A DNA stretch of 64,000 nucleotides. Origin: Prorocentrum cordatum. Taxonomy: Eukaryota > Sar > Dinophyceae > Prorocentrales > Prorocentraceae. Shown one piece after another: positions 52,635-63,890 of the stretch. The notes under the pieces are model-generated. The model saw nothing but the letters and a program-made list of their open reading frames with translations. It had not been told where the DNA came from and searched no databases. The position numbers and the translations under genes are program-made. Each line of letters starts with the position of its first letter. Positions within the stretch are counted from its first letter, which is position 1. Location: positions 801,259 to 865,258 of the forward strand of contig CAUYUJ010009446.1 in assembly GCA_963575745.1 (NCBI GenBank). Reading direction: 5' to 3'.

Positions 52635-54400
52635 TCATGCTGCTGCTGATGGTTGCACTCCGTCTCCGTCTTGTCTTTCAGCGCCGGCTCGATGAAAATC
52701 TTCTTCAACGAGTCTGTGAAGTTCTCCTGGTGCATATATCGCTTCACCAGTTAGAAGATCGAAGTAGAACGTCCGATCCTCTTTGAACGGGCCTGGCATG
52801 ATCGAATGGGCCTCCGACGCTGTCCAGGATGTCGTGTTGTTCTGCATGCGTCGTAGGTTTTCCGAGGCTTCCTGGGCCAGATTCATCATGATGTGCTGGT
52901 ACTCGTCCAACTCATCTGTAGCCATGCAGGCGCTGATCAAGTGCCTGTCCTGAACATGGGCGATGTCAATCTGCTGGTCACCGAAGGCCACAACGCCCTC
53001 CAATGTCTTGGGCCGTTTCGTCTCCGTCAGTCGAGGTGGTGAAGTCGATGCCGCCAATGATCCGCTTCCGGAGTCGTCTTTGATGGGTAGTGGTCGCTTG
53101 CCGGTATCAGGAGGCGCCGATGATGACCGCAATCTGACTTTCTTGCTCTCAGGAGGCTGTGGCGGTAATACTCTTCGCCCAGTGGTCTCGACGTCGTCGT
53201 TTTGACTCCAGTCGCGCTTCTTCGCGGTCTGCTGGACTTGACCGGGAGATGGCTTAACCTCCCCGGTCTTCTTGGGCGATCCATAATCAACCGTCGGTGC
53301 TGGTGATGACGCGCCTTCAGGGGCCTCGTCGCGCACGAATGGTGCTCTTGTCGGCCTCGGGAGTGTCGATCCTAACAGGAGTTGATTCTTTCTTGATGCG
53401 CGTATCCGTGGTCTGTGCCGGTGAACTCGTCTTAGCCGGGCTGCTCGATGATGCGGGGGCTGCCGCGGTGGGCTCGATCGTCGGCACTGCCAATGTAGGA
53501 GACTCGGAGGAAGAGGGGCCCGAGGGTTGAGAGAGAGAGAGGTAATGTTGCTTGGCTTCCAGTGCCTGATTCATTCCGTTGCCGTGGTGGTGGCCCGCCG
53601 AGCTCCTGCCGCTCGATCTTCTCCTGCCGCGTCTTAGGGATCGATGTAGGGGCTGCAGCTCGTGTCGCGATGGGTAGTGATGCCCTCGGCGTCGGCGCAG
53701 TAGCCTTGGGTACTGGAGGTGCAGGAGGAGCCCCAGGAAAGCCAGGTGATCCGCCAGTTCCGCCAACTTCTTCCATGCTGTGATCGTCGATGTCGACTGG
53801 TACCGCCTGGTCAACTTCAGGTTCACGACTCTGAATTCTCGGTGCTGCCGGAGGGGCTGGAGGAAATGGAGGTCGTGGTTCCATGATGTTCGCGGGATTG
53901 CTGATTGTGTCACTTTCCTCTTGCCACGTCATGACTCGATCGCCGATGTCAAATCTCTCTGGACTCACTCGAACTGCAGGTGGTGCTGGACGAGCCGGAG
54001 GCGGACCAGGAGGTCCACCCGGTATTGGCTGACCTACCTCTGGCGATGAATGGCTCGACGGTTGTCCAGGCTGGGTAGTGGGGGCCTCCTGCGGTGCCAT
54101 GGGTACGTCAGGTGGTGCTCCGGGATCTTCAGGTGGACTCAGGGGCCACTGCAAAGGAAAATCAATATTTGGTGAGCCGTCGTCAGGATCATAGCCGATG
54201 CTGCTGAGGTTCGAGAGGTCGGGCAAGGTGTACTTCTTGGTCTCGTCGTCCTCCGAGGCCGCATTGAACGTGTAGAAATCGATACTGCAAGCGTTGGTGT
54301 CCTTCATGTTTGGAATCGCCGCCAAGATGTCTAGCACCTGCCTACTCGGATTGATATCGCGCGCGATGCGCTGAGATCGTTTCGTGCAGTCCCATATCAC
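52635..54400 (-). pseudogene. Pro-rich linker between integrase and RT
   Basis: Two frames (53432-54400 and 52635-53336) are rich in Pro, Ser, Ala and charged residues (PPGPPPARPAPPAVR, GGTGGSPGFPGAPPAPPVP), as in the spacer before RT in copia-like proteins. A short more ordered part near 52760-52900 (QHIMMNLAQEASENLRRM, RTFYFDLLTGEAIYAPGEL) fits the segment just before RT. The RT palm itself does not follow. No catalytic motif is seen. Confidence 0.5.
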
Positions 54401-54553
54401 CAGTCGGCGAACAAATGCTCCATTGATCTCGTAGAGGCGCTTGACGCACCTGCCATGGATAATACCGTCGATCTTGATGCCCCACTCGTTCTCCGCTCAC
54501 TGTATCGCCTGCTGCCGAAGCTTAGGAGGATTATAATGAAGATCCGCTGGTGT

Positions 54554-54985
54554 CTAGTGTTGACGTCCATCCTTGCCGATATTATTGCCCATGACTTGCG
54601 GCTTGAAGGGTATGGTACCCTCGACGATGTCCAGCATGTCGATGTAGTCCGTCACCAGGTGAAACATGTCGTAGGTCGCCGCGCGCTGCTCCAATAAGCC
54701 AGCGGCCCAGCTAGCAAGGGGCTGATGTAGACGGATGTGTCGTAGAGATACGATGTATGGGTAGCCATTCCAGGTCGCGATCGCGCCAGTCGACTTTCGG
54801 TGGAGGAGCTCACATGGGCCGCGCCAGCCTTCCTGATCCTTCTTATCGGGTGTCCGATGTAGGTCGACTTGGTCTCCAACCTTGATTTTCTCCGCGTCGA
54901 GTCGCCGAGGTCGAGATCTATCAGCAATTGCGATGCGCTCCTCAACGATAGAATTCAATACATTCTGTTTCGGTCGCACTCTCAT
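54554..54985 (-). pseudogene. Integrase C-terminal domain of LTR element
   Basis: One frame reads RLDAEKIKVGDQVDLHRTPD, KKDQEGWRGPCELLHRKSTG and ATWNGYPYIVSLRHIRLH. The pattern (GDxVD, then W-x-GP, then a small barrel ending RHIRxH) matches the C-terminal domain found after the catalytic core of dinoflagellate copia integrases. It is separated from the core (55194-55997) by about 200 bases with a frame change. Confidence 0.6.
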
Positions 54986-55193
54986 TCAAATATTCGATTC
55001 AAACGTGTCAGGAGAGATCTCGAGCGCACCCCTAGCATAAGTAACCATGGAAGCCTGGCCGTCGAAGAAGTCCCGAGGGGTGAATCCCAACAACGCATTG
55101 GCTGGTGTGGCTCCGCCGTAGTTCAGTAACAAGTTGTGTGACATGGTGGCCTTGTAGACCGGCATCTCATCAGAAATATCAAGACCATCTCGT

Positions 55194-55997
55194 TTAGCAT
55201 TTGCCTTGTTCTTGAGCGATGGCCTTTGTCATGCGACTATGACTTTCCACGAGTCTGGTCGCCATATGCTGGCCCTCGGTAGGGTCAGTTCCTGCCAGCT
55301 CGCGTTTAATAGAGTACCTGTCCAACGCTGTACCCACCAAGTCGCTTGTCAACGATCCTACCTGATCTGAGACAAAACATTCCATGGGACCAAAGAATCT
55401 GATCCAATGTTCGGACAGTCCTCGTAGGTATTCCACACCAGTCTTCGAGCCGAGCTTGCCTGTCGTCTTTTTCCCAATATGTTCATCGACGAGAATGAGC
55501 CGTATCTGATCCCAGAGAAAGAATAAGTGTTCCTGGACACGATCATTGAATCTCGTGGTAAGGTGAGCTCGAAAGGCTGGCCGATGTAGCCGGTGAGAGA
55601 ACTTCCGATAGGAACCACATAAATCAGTGCAGACCCGAGGTGTTGACGTGATGATATCGAGAGATGCTCCGAGCGCCAACAACAATCTTGCCATCTCGTC
55701 CGCCGTTGCGTGCCAGAACTTGATGTGAAATCCCAGCAACAGAGCCAACCTCGCCTGCTCGGTGGCCGCTTCCTCGAGTTGATGCTTAAAGCACTGTAAA
55801 TCAAAATTGGGCTTGATGGCCAACATCTTGGAAGGAGTGTCCTTCGAGATGCTGGGCTGGTCCGTGGCGTCGCCCTTGCAACTCGCCTTATCCTTCGAGA
55901 CCTGCTCGGGCGGAGACAGTCCTGGAGGTGACTCCAAGGGTGACTTCACTACTGGTTCTGGCTCAGGTGCTGGTTGAGATGGTTCACCTGGCTGCAC
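55194..55997 (-). pseudogene. Integrase zinc region and core of LTR element
   Basis: IKFWHATADEMARLLLALGA gives the pre-integrase His helix and VCTDLCGSY its paired Cys. The core follows: RFNDRVQEHLFFLWDQIR, KTGVEYLRGLSEHWIRFFGP, MECFVSDQVGSL and HMATRLVESHSRMTK. The second Asp (VSDQ) and the Glu (LVESH) fit the catalytic set. At the first Asp position the frame has QEH instead of the expected Q-x-D, so activity is doubtful. The frame is continuous for 267 residues, the best-kept part of this element. Confidence 0.7.
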
Positions 55998-57062
55998 TGA
56001 TGGTGGTCCTGGTGCTGCCTCTGACGATGCTGGGGGTGCTGGTGCTGACGGAGCGGCTCCTGAATGAGGTGATGCTGCTGGTGGACTCGATTGGGATCAA
56101 ATCTACAACGTTTCGTCCGAGCATGTGGTCCAGTACCTTTATTACCGTTCTTACTGCGGTCGCAAGTCCAGTACAAAGGTCCAGCGGGCTGGTAAGAACA
56201 CGCTCCAATCTACGAAGAATATCGCTGAGGAGGTTATTGCACATCTTCTCAGGGTATATCTTCGCCTTCGTTGTTTGCGCACCGCCAACCAACCAGGCAT
56301 GAGGTCGTGCACATCTGCATAGCTGTGCGGTACGCTTGAGACGGAGTGATGCTGCAAATTTCGTCCTTTTCTGAATTGGCGTGCCCTCTGAGTTGTGCAG
56401 ACCATGCTGACATTGATCACACATATTCTGATAAAGCCTGTCATCGTCCATCAAATCCTTGAGCGGCGACTCGAGCCAAATACAGCTCTTGCCAGGATTC
56501 CACGATGTAATCCGTAGGATCGTCCTTCGTCTGCTTGCAGGTGTTGGCAATCCACTGCAGTGAGGGCTTGTCGCTGATCCTCGCCATGGCCTTTCCTTGG
56601 GATCCGCCGTCGTGCTTGCCTGTGACCAGGGAGTACATTCGGGTGAGAAGAAAACTTCAGCCAAATTTTCAAGAATAAGGTGTCGATGATCTGCTGATGC
56701 TCAATCATATTCATATTCCAGCCGTACCTCATGTCCGTCGGAAAGAGAGCCGATACTTCTCTGCGATAGGCCCAGTAGCTAAGAGAACCACTGCCGCTGA
56801 AATGCTCCTGCATGTCCACGCTCGTGACTCCATTATCCTTCAGATGCCGAAAAAACTGGAGAGCATTCTTGGGAGTGGTGACCAGCAGTTTGGTACGACT
56901 ATAAAACTGGTCAGGGACTCCGTGATAATTATTGCGAAATATTTCCAGCTGTTGATCGTCCAGTCCGTCTGCGAAGTTGTCGCCAGTATATTGAGCTCCT
57001 TTGAACTGACTCCAGACCTTCCAGAAATATTGAGTCTTTGACAGATGTGTCTTCCTTGACAA
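55984..57062 (-). pseudogene. Cytosine-methyltransferase-like domain in LTR element
   Basis: Across three frames the order is VDMQEHFSGSGSLSYWA (a possible AdoMet loop, like the F-x-G-x-G of C5 methyltransferases), PTDMRYGWNMN (second acidic strand) and EVFFSPECTPWSQAS (a PC-type motif: Pro-Glu-Cys-Thr). Then come ISDKPSLQWIANTCKQ, SWNPGKSCIWLESP and CDQCQHGL, TPIQKRTKFAAS, CRCARPHAWLVGG. The same order (PCT-x-FS, helix, hydrophobic strand with ExP, DQC, KxT-x-F-x-x-S, C-x-x-x-H-x-x-x-GG) is common in dinoflagellate retroelement polyproteins. A link to C5 methyltransferases is inferred from motif order. Frameshifts near 56640 and 56520 break it here. Confidence 0.5.
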
Positions 57063-57199
57063 GTGAGTGGCCAGGAGATCCTCAGGAGATATAGGAGGTG
57101 ATGCGACTTCAGATGATGCTGTGTTCTCCGCGGCGAGGGAATTGCCAGTGCTGTCGCCATTGGGCTTGATCTGCTGCTGAAGGGTCTGGATGCTACTCG

Positions 57200-57988
57200 T
57201 TAGGTTCTGGAGCTGATGAATGATTTATGCTTATTATCTGAAATCTGAATACCGGTGCCAGTGTCCAAGGGCGTTTGTTCTTGATGAATATCTTCCGTCG
57301 GAGATCGGGATGCTGTCGCCGAAGGTTTGAAGCCAATGAACCAGTCGACGTGACTCATGACATGCTCGCGTAGATACGTGGACTTCCGTTTGCCGCCCAT
57401 CTGTGCTAGAGTCTGTGGAAACAATGCCAAGACACCATCTCCGTTCGGAAACGCGTCGCTGAACATCGCCGCTCGATATCTCATGGAAGTAGACAGAAGG
57501 ATAAGTCCAGGACAGAAACTGCCATGATTCTCGATCATGTCGCCCGGGAAGGTTGCTCCTCTCAGAGCCGGAATCATCAACGGTACAATACCTTTGCCAG
57601 TGCCTGGAGTGGGCTTGCCATCGACACCCGCGAATTTCGACTTAGTCGGTCGGGTCTCGATGTTCGTCTCGGGAATGATGTCACGATGGTATTCTCTGAC
57701 CGTGTCCGTGCCGATGTCGCCGGATGCTGCTTCTGGATCGTACAGAAGTCCACATCTCCGTCGTCTTCTGACCATATGATAGCTGTTCGAGTTCGTGTCG
57801 TGTACTGGGTACTGTCCGTGATCTGATGTGCCCATGTCTCTAACCATGAACTCCAGACCTCCAGGTACTATACCGCGTCGAACTGTTGGGGCGTTTTCTG
57901 GTGGTTCCGATCGAGGTCGCTCATCTTCTTCCGTTAAGAAACGCAGGCTAGGTGTCCAAGAGGAAGGCTTGCCAGATGAAGAAGGCAC
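57200..57988 (-). pseudogene. Protease-like segment of LTR element
   Basis: A 262-residue frame with RRCGLLYDPEAASGDIGTDT, TKSKFAGVDGKPTPGTGKG and ALRGATFPGDMIEN. Dinoflagellate copia proteins have a conserved L-x-D-P-G-A-x-S-G-x-x-G block here, thought to be the retroviral-type protease active site. In this copy the Gly after DP is Glu, so activity is doubtful. It sits between the CCHC knuckle and the methyltransferase-like domain. Confidence 0.45.
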
Positions 57989-58830
57989 GTTAGGTCGTTA
58001 GGTGATGTTCTCGTCGTGGTTGCCTTGGGCGTGCTTGGGGTGTTATCCACGTCATATGCGTCCATGGGATCATTATGAGGCATCGCTGGTTCTTGTTCGT
58101 CGAGACTGTGTGACTGAGTCGTTTGCAGGGAAGACCAGGATGATGCAGCTCCTCGAGACGGTGGGGTATCGCCACTATCAAAGTGTAGGAAATCATGATT
58201 GTGAATGTCTGCTTTGTTAACTCTGCGTTTCATATCCTGCGAGTCCGCTTCAGCATGATACCAGTTGCCGGTGTTGTCGAGATTCCACCAAGTGTCGTCA
58301 TAATCGTAGCTGTCATCGTCGTAGTCCTCGGAATGGTCGCGGCGCTTGCCTTTGCTGCGTTTCCCTTTCCTGCCTTTGCCGCGTCCTTTTCCTCTGCCGC
58401 GATACTTACAAGAACTCTTGCGTCGGCCAGAATTGCCGCCACGACCTTTGCCACCACCACGACATTTACCTTTGCTTCTGTCCTTATTATTGTCGTGGTG
58501 GTCTTTCTGAGCTCGATCATTATCCTTGTCCTTGCCAGCCGGGCAGTCCGTCGTGTTGTGCCATTTGGAGCCGCACTTGCTGCAATTACCAGGGTTGTTC
58601 ATCCTACCGGATCTTTTATAAGTGCCATCGTCATGTTCATGGGAATCGTCATAATCATATTCATTTTCTTCCCAGTACTGGTCATCAGAGTAATAGTGCC
58701 AATATCCGTGACTGTCGTAGTGGCCGTCGTCATACTCTTCGTAGTCTTCGTCCGAGTCGACCCAGTCGCCCTCGTGCTGCTCATGGTTGTTCTGGGCTTG
58801 GTTTTGCTTGGACGGCTCTGATTTCTCCAT
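57934..58830 (-). pseudogene. Nucleocapsid-like region with CCHC knuckle
   Basis: An acidic Asp/Tyr/Glu-rich start (DSDEDYEEYDDGHYDSHGYW) leads to CSKCGSKWHNTTDC at about 58540-58590, an exact CX2CX4HX4C knuckle. It is followed by a Lys/Gly/Arg-rich stretch (GKGRGGNSGRRKSSC, RGKGRGKGRKGKRSKGKRR), a second acidic patch and a Ser-rich end. This is the RNA-binding end of gag. It overlaps the gag core frame at 58781-58830, so a frameshift lies there. Confidence 0.7.
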
Positions 58831-59413
58831 ATCGGTTCAGATCGCCGCCGATCTTGAGCTTGATGTCGTCGGTTCTTTTAGAGGGTAGATCACATCCTTG
58901 TAACAGCACATAGCTTCTGCCAGCTGCCTTGATAGTGAGCCCTGCCTGATCATGGACTTCATCACATACGAGCTCAACATCCGATATGGATTGCAGAAGG
59001 TCGCGGGGCCCACGCTTATAATTGAAGAATTTGTCCAGTGACAAACCGACGGTGTCCTGATCATGAAGACCATATTCTGTCGCCTACCACCTCGTAAACA
59101 GTGACAATCCAGAAGGGTGAGCTTGAACACCTAAAGCTGTATCTTCTGTGGTTCTGGTCAAGGCGCAAGCTTTGTCTCCAACATGTTCAACTCCATCACG
59201 CATGACTTTGAATCGCATCGCCTGTTTGAGAGCTCCGCCCTGAAGACGTTGAAGGACCAATAATGCTGCCACACTATCATCTTCAACATTCTTGGTCCTC
59301 CACCAAAGGCTCAGCCTGTGAAGGTATTTCTTGATACTGTACTTTGCCACACCCGGCTTCCAGCCGGGAGGTGTTTGACGCGTGCTTTTTTTCCAAGGGT
59401 AATTGTTCACCAA
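58781..59413 (-). pseudogene. Gag core of LTR element (frameshifted)
   Basis: The first frame (59084-59413) has KYSIKKYLHRLSLWWRTKNV and AALLVLQRLQGGALKQAMRF. The second (58781-59044) has MSLDKFFNYKRGPRDLLQSI, GLTIKAAGRSYVLLQGCDLP and DDIKLKIGGDLNRYGEIRAV. The order matches copia gag of dinoflagellates: a W-rich helix, an L-x-G-x-A-x-x-x-A helix, a LDKFF strand and a LLxGxxL-x-x-x-x-x-DI-x-LKxGGDL end. At least one frame change lies near 59060. Confidence 0.65.
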
Positions 59414-59439
59414 TGAATGATCGAGCCATTTCGATGAAC

Positions 59440-59735
59440 GTTGATCTCGTCACTGATATTCACGATGAGAGTGAATGTCCGTGTGCTTAGCCAGGTATGG
59501 TGTTGATCTCGTCACCGAGATGAGAGTGGATGTCCGTATGCTTTACCAGGTATGATGCCGTTGATCTAGTCACCGAGATGAGAGTGGATGTCCGTATGCT
59601 TTACCAGGTCTGATGTCGTTGATCTCGTCACCGAGATGAGAGTAAATGTCCGTATGTTTTACCAGGTATGATGTCGTTGATTTCGTCACCGAGATGAGAG
59701 TAGATGTCCGTATGCTTCACCAGGTATGATGTACG
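59440..59735. repeat. 58-bp tandem repeat, about five copies
   Basis: Core GTTGATCTCGTCACCGAGAT then GAGAGTGGATGTCCGTATGC and TTTACCAGGTATGATG. Successive copies of TGAGAGTGGA at 59521, 59579 and 59637 give a period of 58. It lies inside the LTR element, between gag and the terminal repeat. Confidence 0.85.
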
Positions 59736-60065
59736 CCAAGCCGCGTCCGAGAAGCGATCGGGCTCCTCTGCGATGGCGTCGCTGTTGGGGAGGTGGATGG
59801 CGAACTCTAAGTTTCGTGGCACCAAGCTGCTGGTGCTGCTCACCTCCGCGAGGCAAGTGTTCAGAAACTCGTGGTTCCTGCCCTGCTGGTCGTACGTCAG
59901 CGTCGCGATGTCTATCGCCGGCCGGGCCTGGCGGGGGCGCGCCCCGAGAGGCGGCTCCGCTACCAGAGCGGAGATAAGAGATGTTTCTCCTTGAGCCCCG
60001 ATGCGAATAGTTACGGGTGCCGCTCTCTGTCTGAAAGTCTGACTATTTACACACCCTATTGACAA
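59736..60065 (-). other. Unknown frame between LTR and gag
   Basis: A minus frame of about 110 residues ahead of the 58-bp repeats reads PAIDIATLTYDQQGRNHEFL, NTCLAEVSSTSSLVPRNLEF and AIHLPNSDAIAEEPDRFSD. Composition is protein-like and stop-free. I do not recognise it. It may be element leader sequence or a captured host fragment. Part of it overlaps the candidate LTR. Confidence 0.3.
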
Positions 60066-60103
60066 GAACAGATACTACCTCGGATCTAACCTGAATTCTA
60101 GCT
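59973..60103 (-). repeat. Candidate LTR, proximal (5') copy
   Basis: Direct repeat of 51337-51462, about 85-90% identical by eye. It lies at the upstream end of the minus-strand element. The flank is a G-rich tract (60104-60165), as on the other side. Confidence 0.65.
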
Positions 60104-62110
60104 AGGGGAGGGGGGGAGGTTGCCGGGGAAAGGGGGAGGGGAGGGGGGGGGGTCCAGCAGGGGGGGGGGAGAATTTTCGAAGGGACCCCTGGGTTCTGGA
60201 GGAAGAAGGGGGGGAATTTTCCACAGTAAAGCGGCGGCGGATCACGCGCTCTCGAGGCAGTACAGCTCGAATCGGTAGGAAACAGGTGAACATGGACACG
60301 TTTGTGCGACTCGCGGGCAAGTCTACAACACCTTTTATCTCGTATCAGGGTTGCCGAATCAGAAGCAGTCGTACACATATGCAAAGGTTGTGCTCATCAT
60401 GACTAGCACCATGTCTAGTGATATCGCCATCGCCATCGTCGCAGTCAAATCCTAGGTGGTTCCTGCCATATGTTTGTATCATATCCGCGCGGTTCGAGGT
60501 TGCCTGGGGAGCAGGACGGGCGGGGGAAGGATAAGGCAGGAGGGACGGGTATGGGAGGGAGGGGCGAGGTTTTGAGGAATGAGGGCGGCAGGACAGGACG
60601 GAGGAGAGCATACGTTGCGAGCGAGATGGAGGTAGGTGAACCAGAGGATTGCACCCGCTACGTTCACCTTGTAAGGCTCCTTACCGCCTCTGTGCCCTCC
60701 GCCGTCACGCCGAGTCGGTTTCCTTCGCGTTGCTCCTGTCTGCTGCCCTGCAGTGTCCTGCTTCTACTTTTCGCCTCCGCTCCTTACATGTTCCCAATGT
60801 TTTCCGTAGCCCAAGGTTTGGCATCTTCTCTTGATCAGAGACGCATTGTCTTCCACGCCTTTGTCTGGCTTTGTTTGCTCGGGGTATTGCGTGGTGGGTC
60901 CTATCCCAGCAGTCAACGGCCTGGCCCCCACGGTCTCACATTTTGGCCTGTATCTACATAGAGGGGAGAAACAACAGCACGAGGAGGAGGAGGAGGCGGA
61001 CGAGGAGGAAGCTGGTTGAGCATAAGCAGGAGAAACAAGCTGGATAATGAGCAGGAACATCGGGAGGGAGCGAAGAGGAGAAAAAGGAGGTGATGAGGAG
61101 GAGGCGGAGGATGGCAGGAGAAGGAGGATCGGACGGCATGAGCAGCACGGGGAGGAGGTAGCACGTTTGCTGCGCCACTTCCGCAGGCATGTATGGCATG
61201 AACACCGATTTTCCAGGCACCTACGCGACAGGCACTGCCAGCGCCAGGGGGGCGGCCGCGCTTTGAAACCACGAGTGAAGAGAGGGAAGGCGGAGTCACA
61301 CCAATAAGTACATGGGCGGATTGCGCCACGCGTGTTTGCACATATCCGTGCTACAGGGGGGGAGGGATAGCGATTACATTCGCGAGGCATTCGGGAGGTT
61401 CACGGACGTACCCATGCAGCGGTGAGGGGGGGCTCGATCCCATCCCATATGCAATCGGGGGTGGGGAGGGGCGGCAACGCTGGATCAAACATACCATCTT
61501 CGTCCCTGTGTGTAATTTCAGGCTCTCCAGACACCCCTTCCATGCTTATCACACGAACTGTACACTTGCAGCCTTGCGTGTTCAATCATGATGTTCTGCA
61601 TTCATTGCTTACGCCGCAGTATTTTCACTGGCGCGCTCGTTCGCTTTGAATGGCGTTGGCCAGGGAATGACTTGGGCCATGGCCAGTTTTCCCCCCTTCC
61701 CGTCCGCCTCCCTTTCCCTGTCCCGGTCTCCCCCCTCCACAATCTCTTCCTCCGTCCATCCTCTGTCCTCCTCCACCCCCCCTTCTTGGCGTCTGCGAGA
61801 ACATGGACAGGGACGTGGACCGTCAGCACGCTTCCCCTGCTCCTGGTCTAAGGCATTCTCGTTGCGTGGGGCCTTGTGTCCAGCATCTTCATGGAGGTCG
61901 GCACTAAGGCTCTGCCGCCGCTGACGTTCGGCGAGCCGCTCTTCCCGGCACGCGCACCTCAAGAGCTGCCTCGTGCCGCCCCTGACGCTCTGTGCGCTCG
62001 CGCCTCGCGCTTCGGCGCCACTCCATCTTCCCGCCCCCTGCAAGGCAGGGGGCTGGCTAACGACGCTCGCCCGACGACTTCAAACGTCGGGCGATCGAAG
62101 GCGTGTACTA
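60104..62110. other. No assigned gene
   Basis: G-rich tract at 60104-60225, GGA-rich patches at 60975-61120 and a CT-rich patch at 61690-61790. Open frames are short and biased. Nothing is recognised. Confidence 0.35.
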
Positions 62111-63620
62111 GCCGCCGCCGCCGCGCAATGCAGGAACAGGAGCGCTTCCCTTGCCTGCGCGGTTTGGACGCGGGTTGGTTCCTGCCTCCTTCTGGCCTGT
62201 GGTCCTGCAGGGAAGCTGGTGCGTGAACGTCCGCAGCCGCGGGCCTCCCCGAGGTGCGTCGTGCTCGTCGCGGCCGTGAGGCGCGTCGTGCAGAGCGTCT
62301 TTGCACCGGACGGGCCCCCGTCTGAAGTACCTCTCAGAGGTGCGTCGTGCGCGACGCAGCGCGGGGTGAACGGTGTCCCGTGGTGGACCGCTCGTTTTCT
62401 CTGACCGCGCAGGTTTGGCGGGGCGGGCCTGGGCGCCTTCGGAGGCGCGGATCGTCGCGGGCAGGCCGGCTGCGCGGGCCTTGAGAATAGCAGGCGCGTC
62501 GAATAAGAGACTGGCTTGCCAGCGTGTGCCCCGCTGAATTGTCTCATCCCTCGATGGCCCGAGTGACCCAGAGAAGCTCTGGGGCGCCCCATGAATATAG
62601 GAGACCGACGTCAAACGCGCCCTTGGATTTCTTACAGCAAGATTTTTTGCCGCACGTGTCAACTGCAGCTGCTGAACTGTGCCCTGCCTGTTCTGCAGGC
62701 CCCCAGGCTCTTCACGAATGGTGAGGGCGGTGATGAAGATGATGGTTCGTGCCACGAATCCTGATGGGCTGTAGTTGGCGGCGTGACTTTAACCTGTATA
62801 TCTTGCACATCTTTCGGTTCCAGTTTGGCGTTTCGGTCTGTCCTGCTTCGTTGTCCACTCGGGCTCCAGTTCTCGCTCGCTCTTCGGTCACGTTTTGGGC
62901 GACTCGTCGGCGTCACTGCTGCTGCGTTGGACGGAGTTGGGGTTAGACGCCGACCTGCGTTTGAATAAATACATCCCCCCCTCCCCGCTGCAGCAGGTCG
63001 TGCCGCGGCGGCTGCAACCCCGCCGCGGGCGTTCAAGTTTGAATGCCGCCTGTGGCCCAGAATCGGCCAATATGGAACGATCTGGTGATCAAGAAGCAGC
63101 CGCTCGTTTCAAGGTTGAGCGATCCACGCGATGTCAGAAACCCAACGCTGGGGGCCACCACGACACGAACCCTTGGGCGTCGCGTAGTGGGGGGGCGATA
63201 ATTGAGGGGACAACGAGGTCTGCAGACAGAAGAGGGGCCCTTGAGGGCCCCTTAAGTCGCCCTTTAGGGTCCAAAAGGGGGCCTTCGGGGCCCGAAAAGT
63301 ATATCTTCCCCCCCATGCGTCGCCCCCCATTAAGCGACGCCCAAAGCCTGCTGTAGACGAATCACCCTCCCTCAGCGCCACCCCGCAATCCCCTTCCTCC
63401 TCCCGTTCTCTTCTGCCCCCAACATTTTTTGGGGTAATGACTCATGGCGCCAGTGCCGAGCTGGGGCCCCTCGCCGTCGCCTGTTGGATCCCGGAGCAGG
63501 CTGGGCAAGGCAGCGATTTTGGCGAGCAGCCCAGTGTTGGAGGAATCGCCGATTGCGGCCTCCTAACCGAGGGAGGCCTTTAATTACGAGGATCCCCCAC
63601 TGTTTCTCCCGGCGGGGAAT
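62111..63620. other. No assigned gene; local GC repeats
   Basis: GGTGCGTCGTGC words recur near 62252, 62275 and 62340. Near 63225-63300 a run of GGGGCCC, GGGTCC and GGGGCCTTC words forms small palindromes. No protein motif is seen. Confidence 0.35.
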
Positions 63621-63629
63621 AGGTTCCGT

Positions 63630-63692
63630 CCCTCCTCCTCCTCCTCCTCCTCCTCCTCCTCCTCCTCCTCCTCCTCCTCCTCCGCCTCCTTC
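63630..63692. repeat. CTC trinucleotide tract
   Basis: (CTC)n of about 60 bases. Confidence 0.9.
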
Positions 63693-63890
63693 CCTCCTCC
63701 TCGTCCTTCCTCCGTCGTCGTTGCGCAACTGGTGCCGCGGAGAAACAATTGGTTTCCACTCTTGGTGGAACACCAGTCCGTCAAGAAGGGCGTTGAAAGG
63801 ATTGTTATTTCCAACCATCCTGTGGTGTTGGGTCCTCGTTTTGAAGAGACGGTGCCCCGCGTTCCTCCTCCATTCCTTCCCGCCCTCCTT

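Larger units (their letters stand above)
51337..60103 (-). mobile_element. Copia-like LTR element with methyltransferase-like domain, RT core missing
   Basis: Read on the minus strand from 60103: candidate LTR, an unknown frame with 58-bp repeats, gag, CCHC knuckle, protease-like segment, cytosine-methyltransferase-like domain, integrase core and C-terminal domain, a Pro-rich linker, RNase H, candidate LTR. Frames are broken at several points. The stretch where RT should lie (between the linker near 52750 and RNase H near 52560) is far too short and has no RT motif. The element is thus an internally deleted, non-autonomous copy. It differs clearly from the copia relic at 38.5-44.8 kb. Confidence 0.75.
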
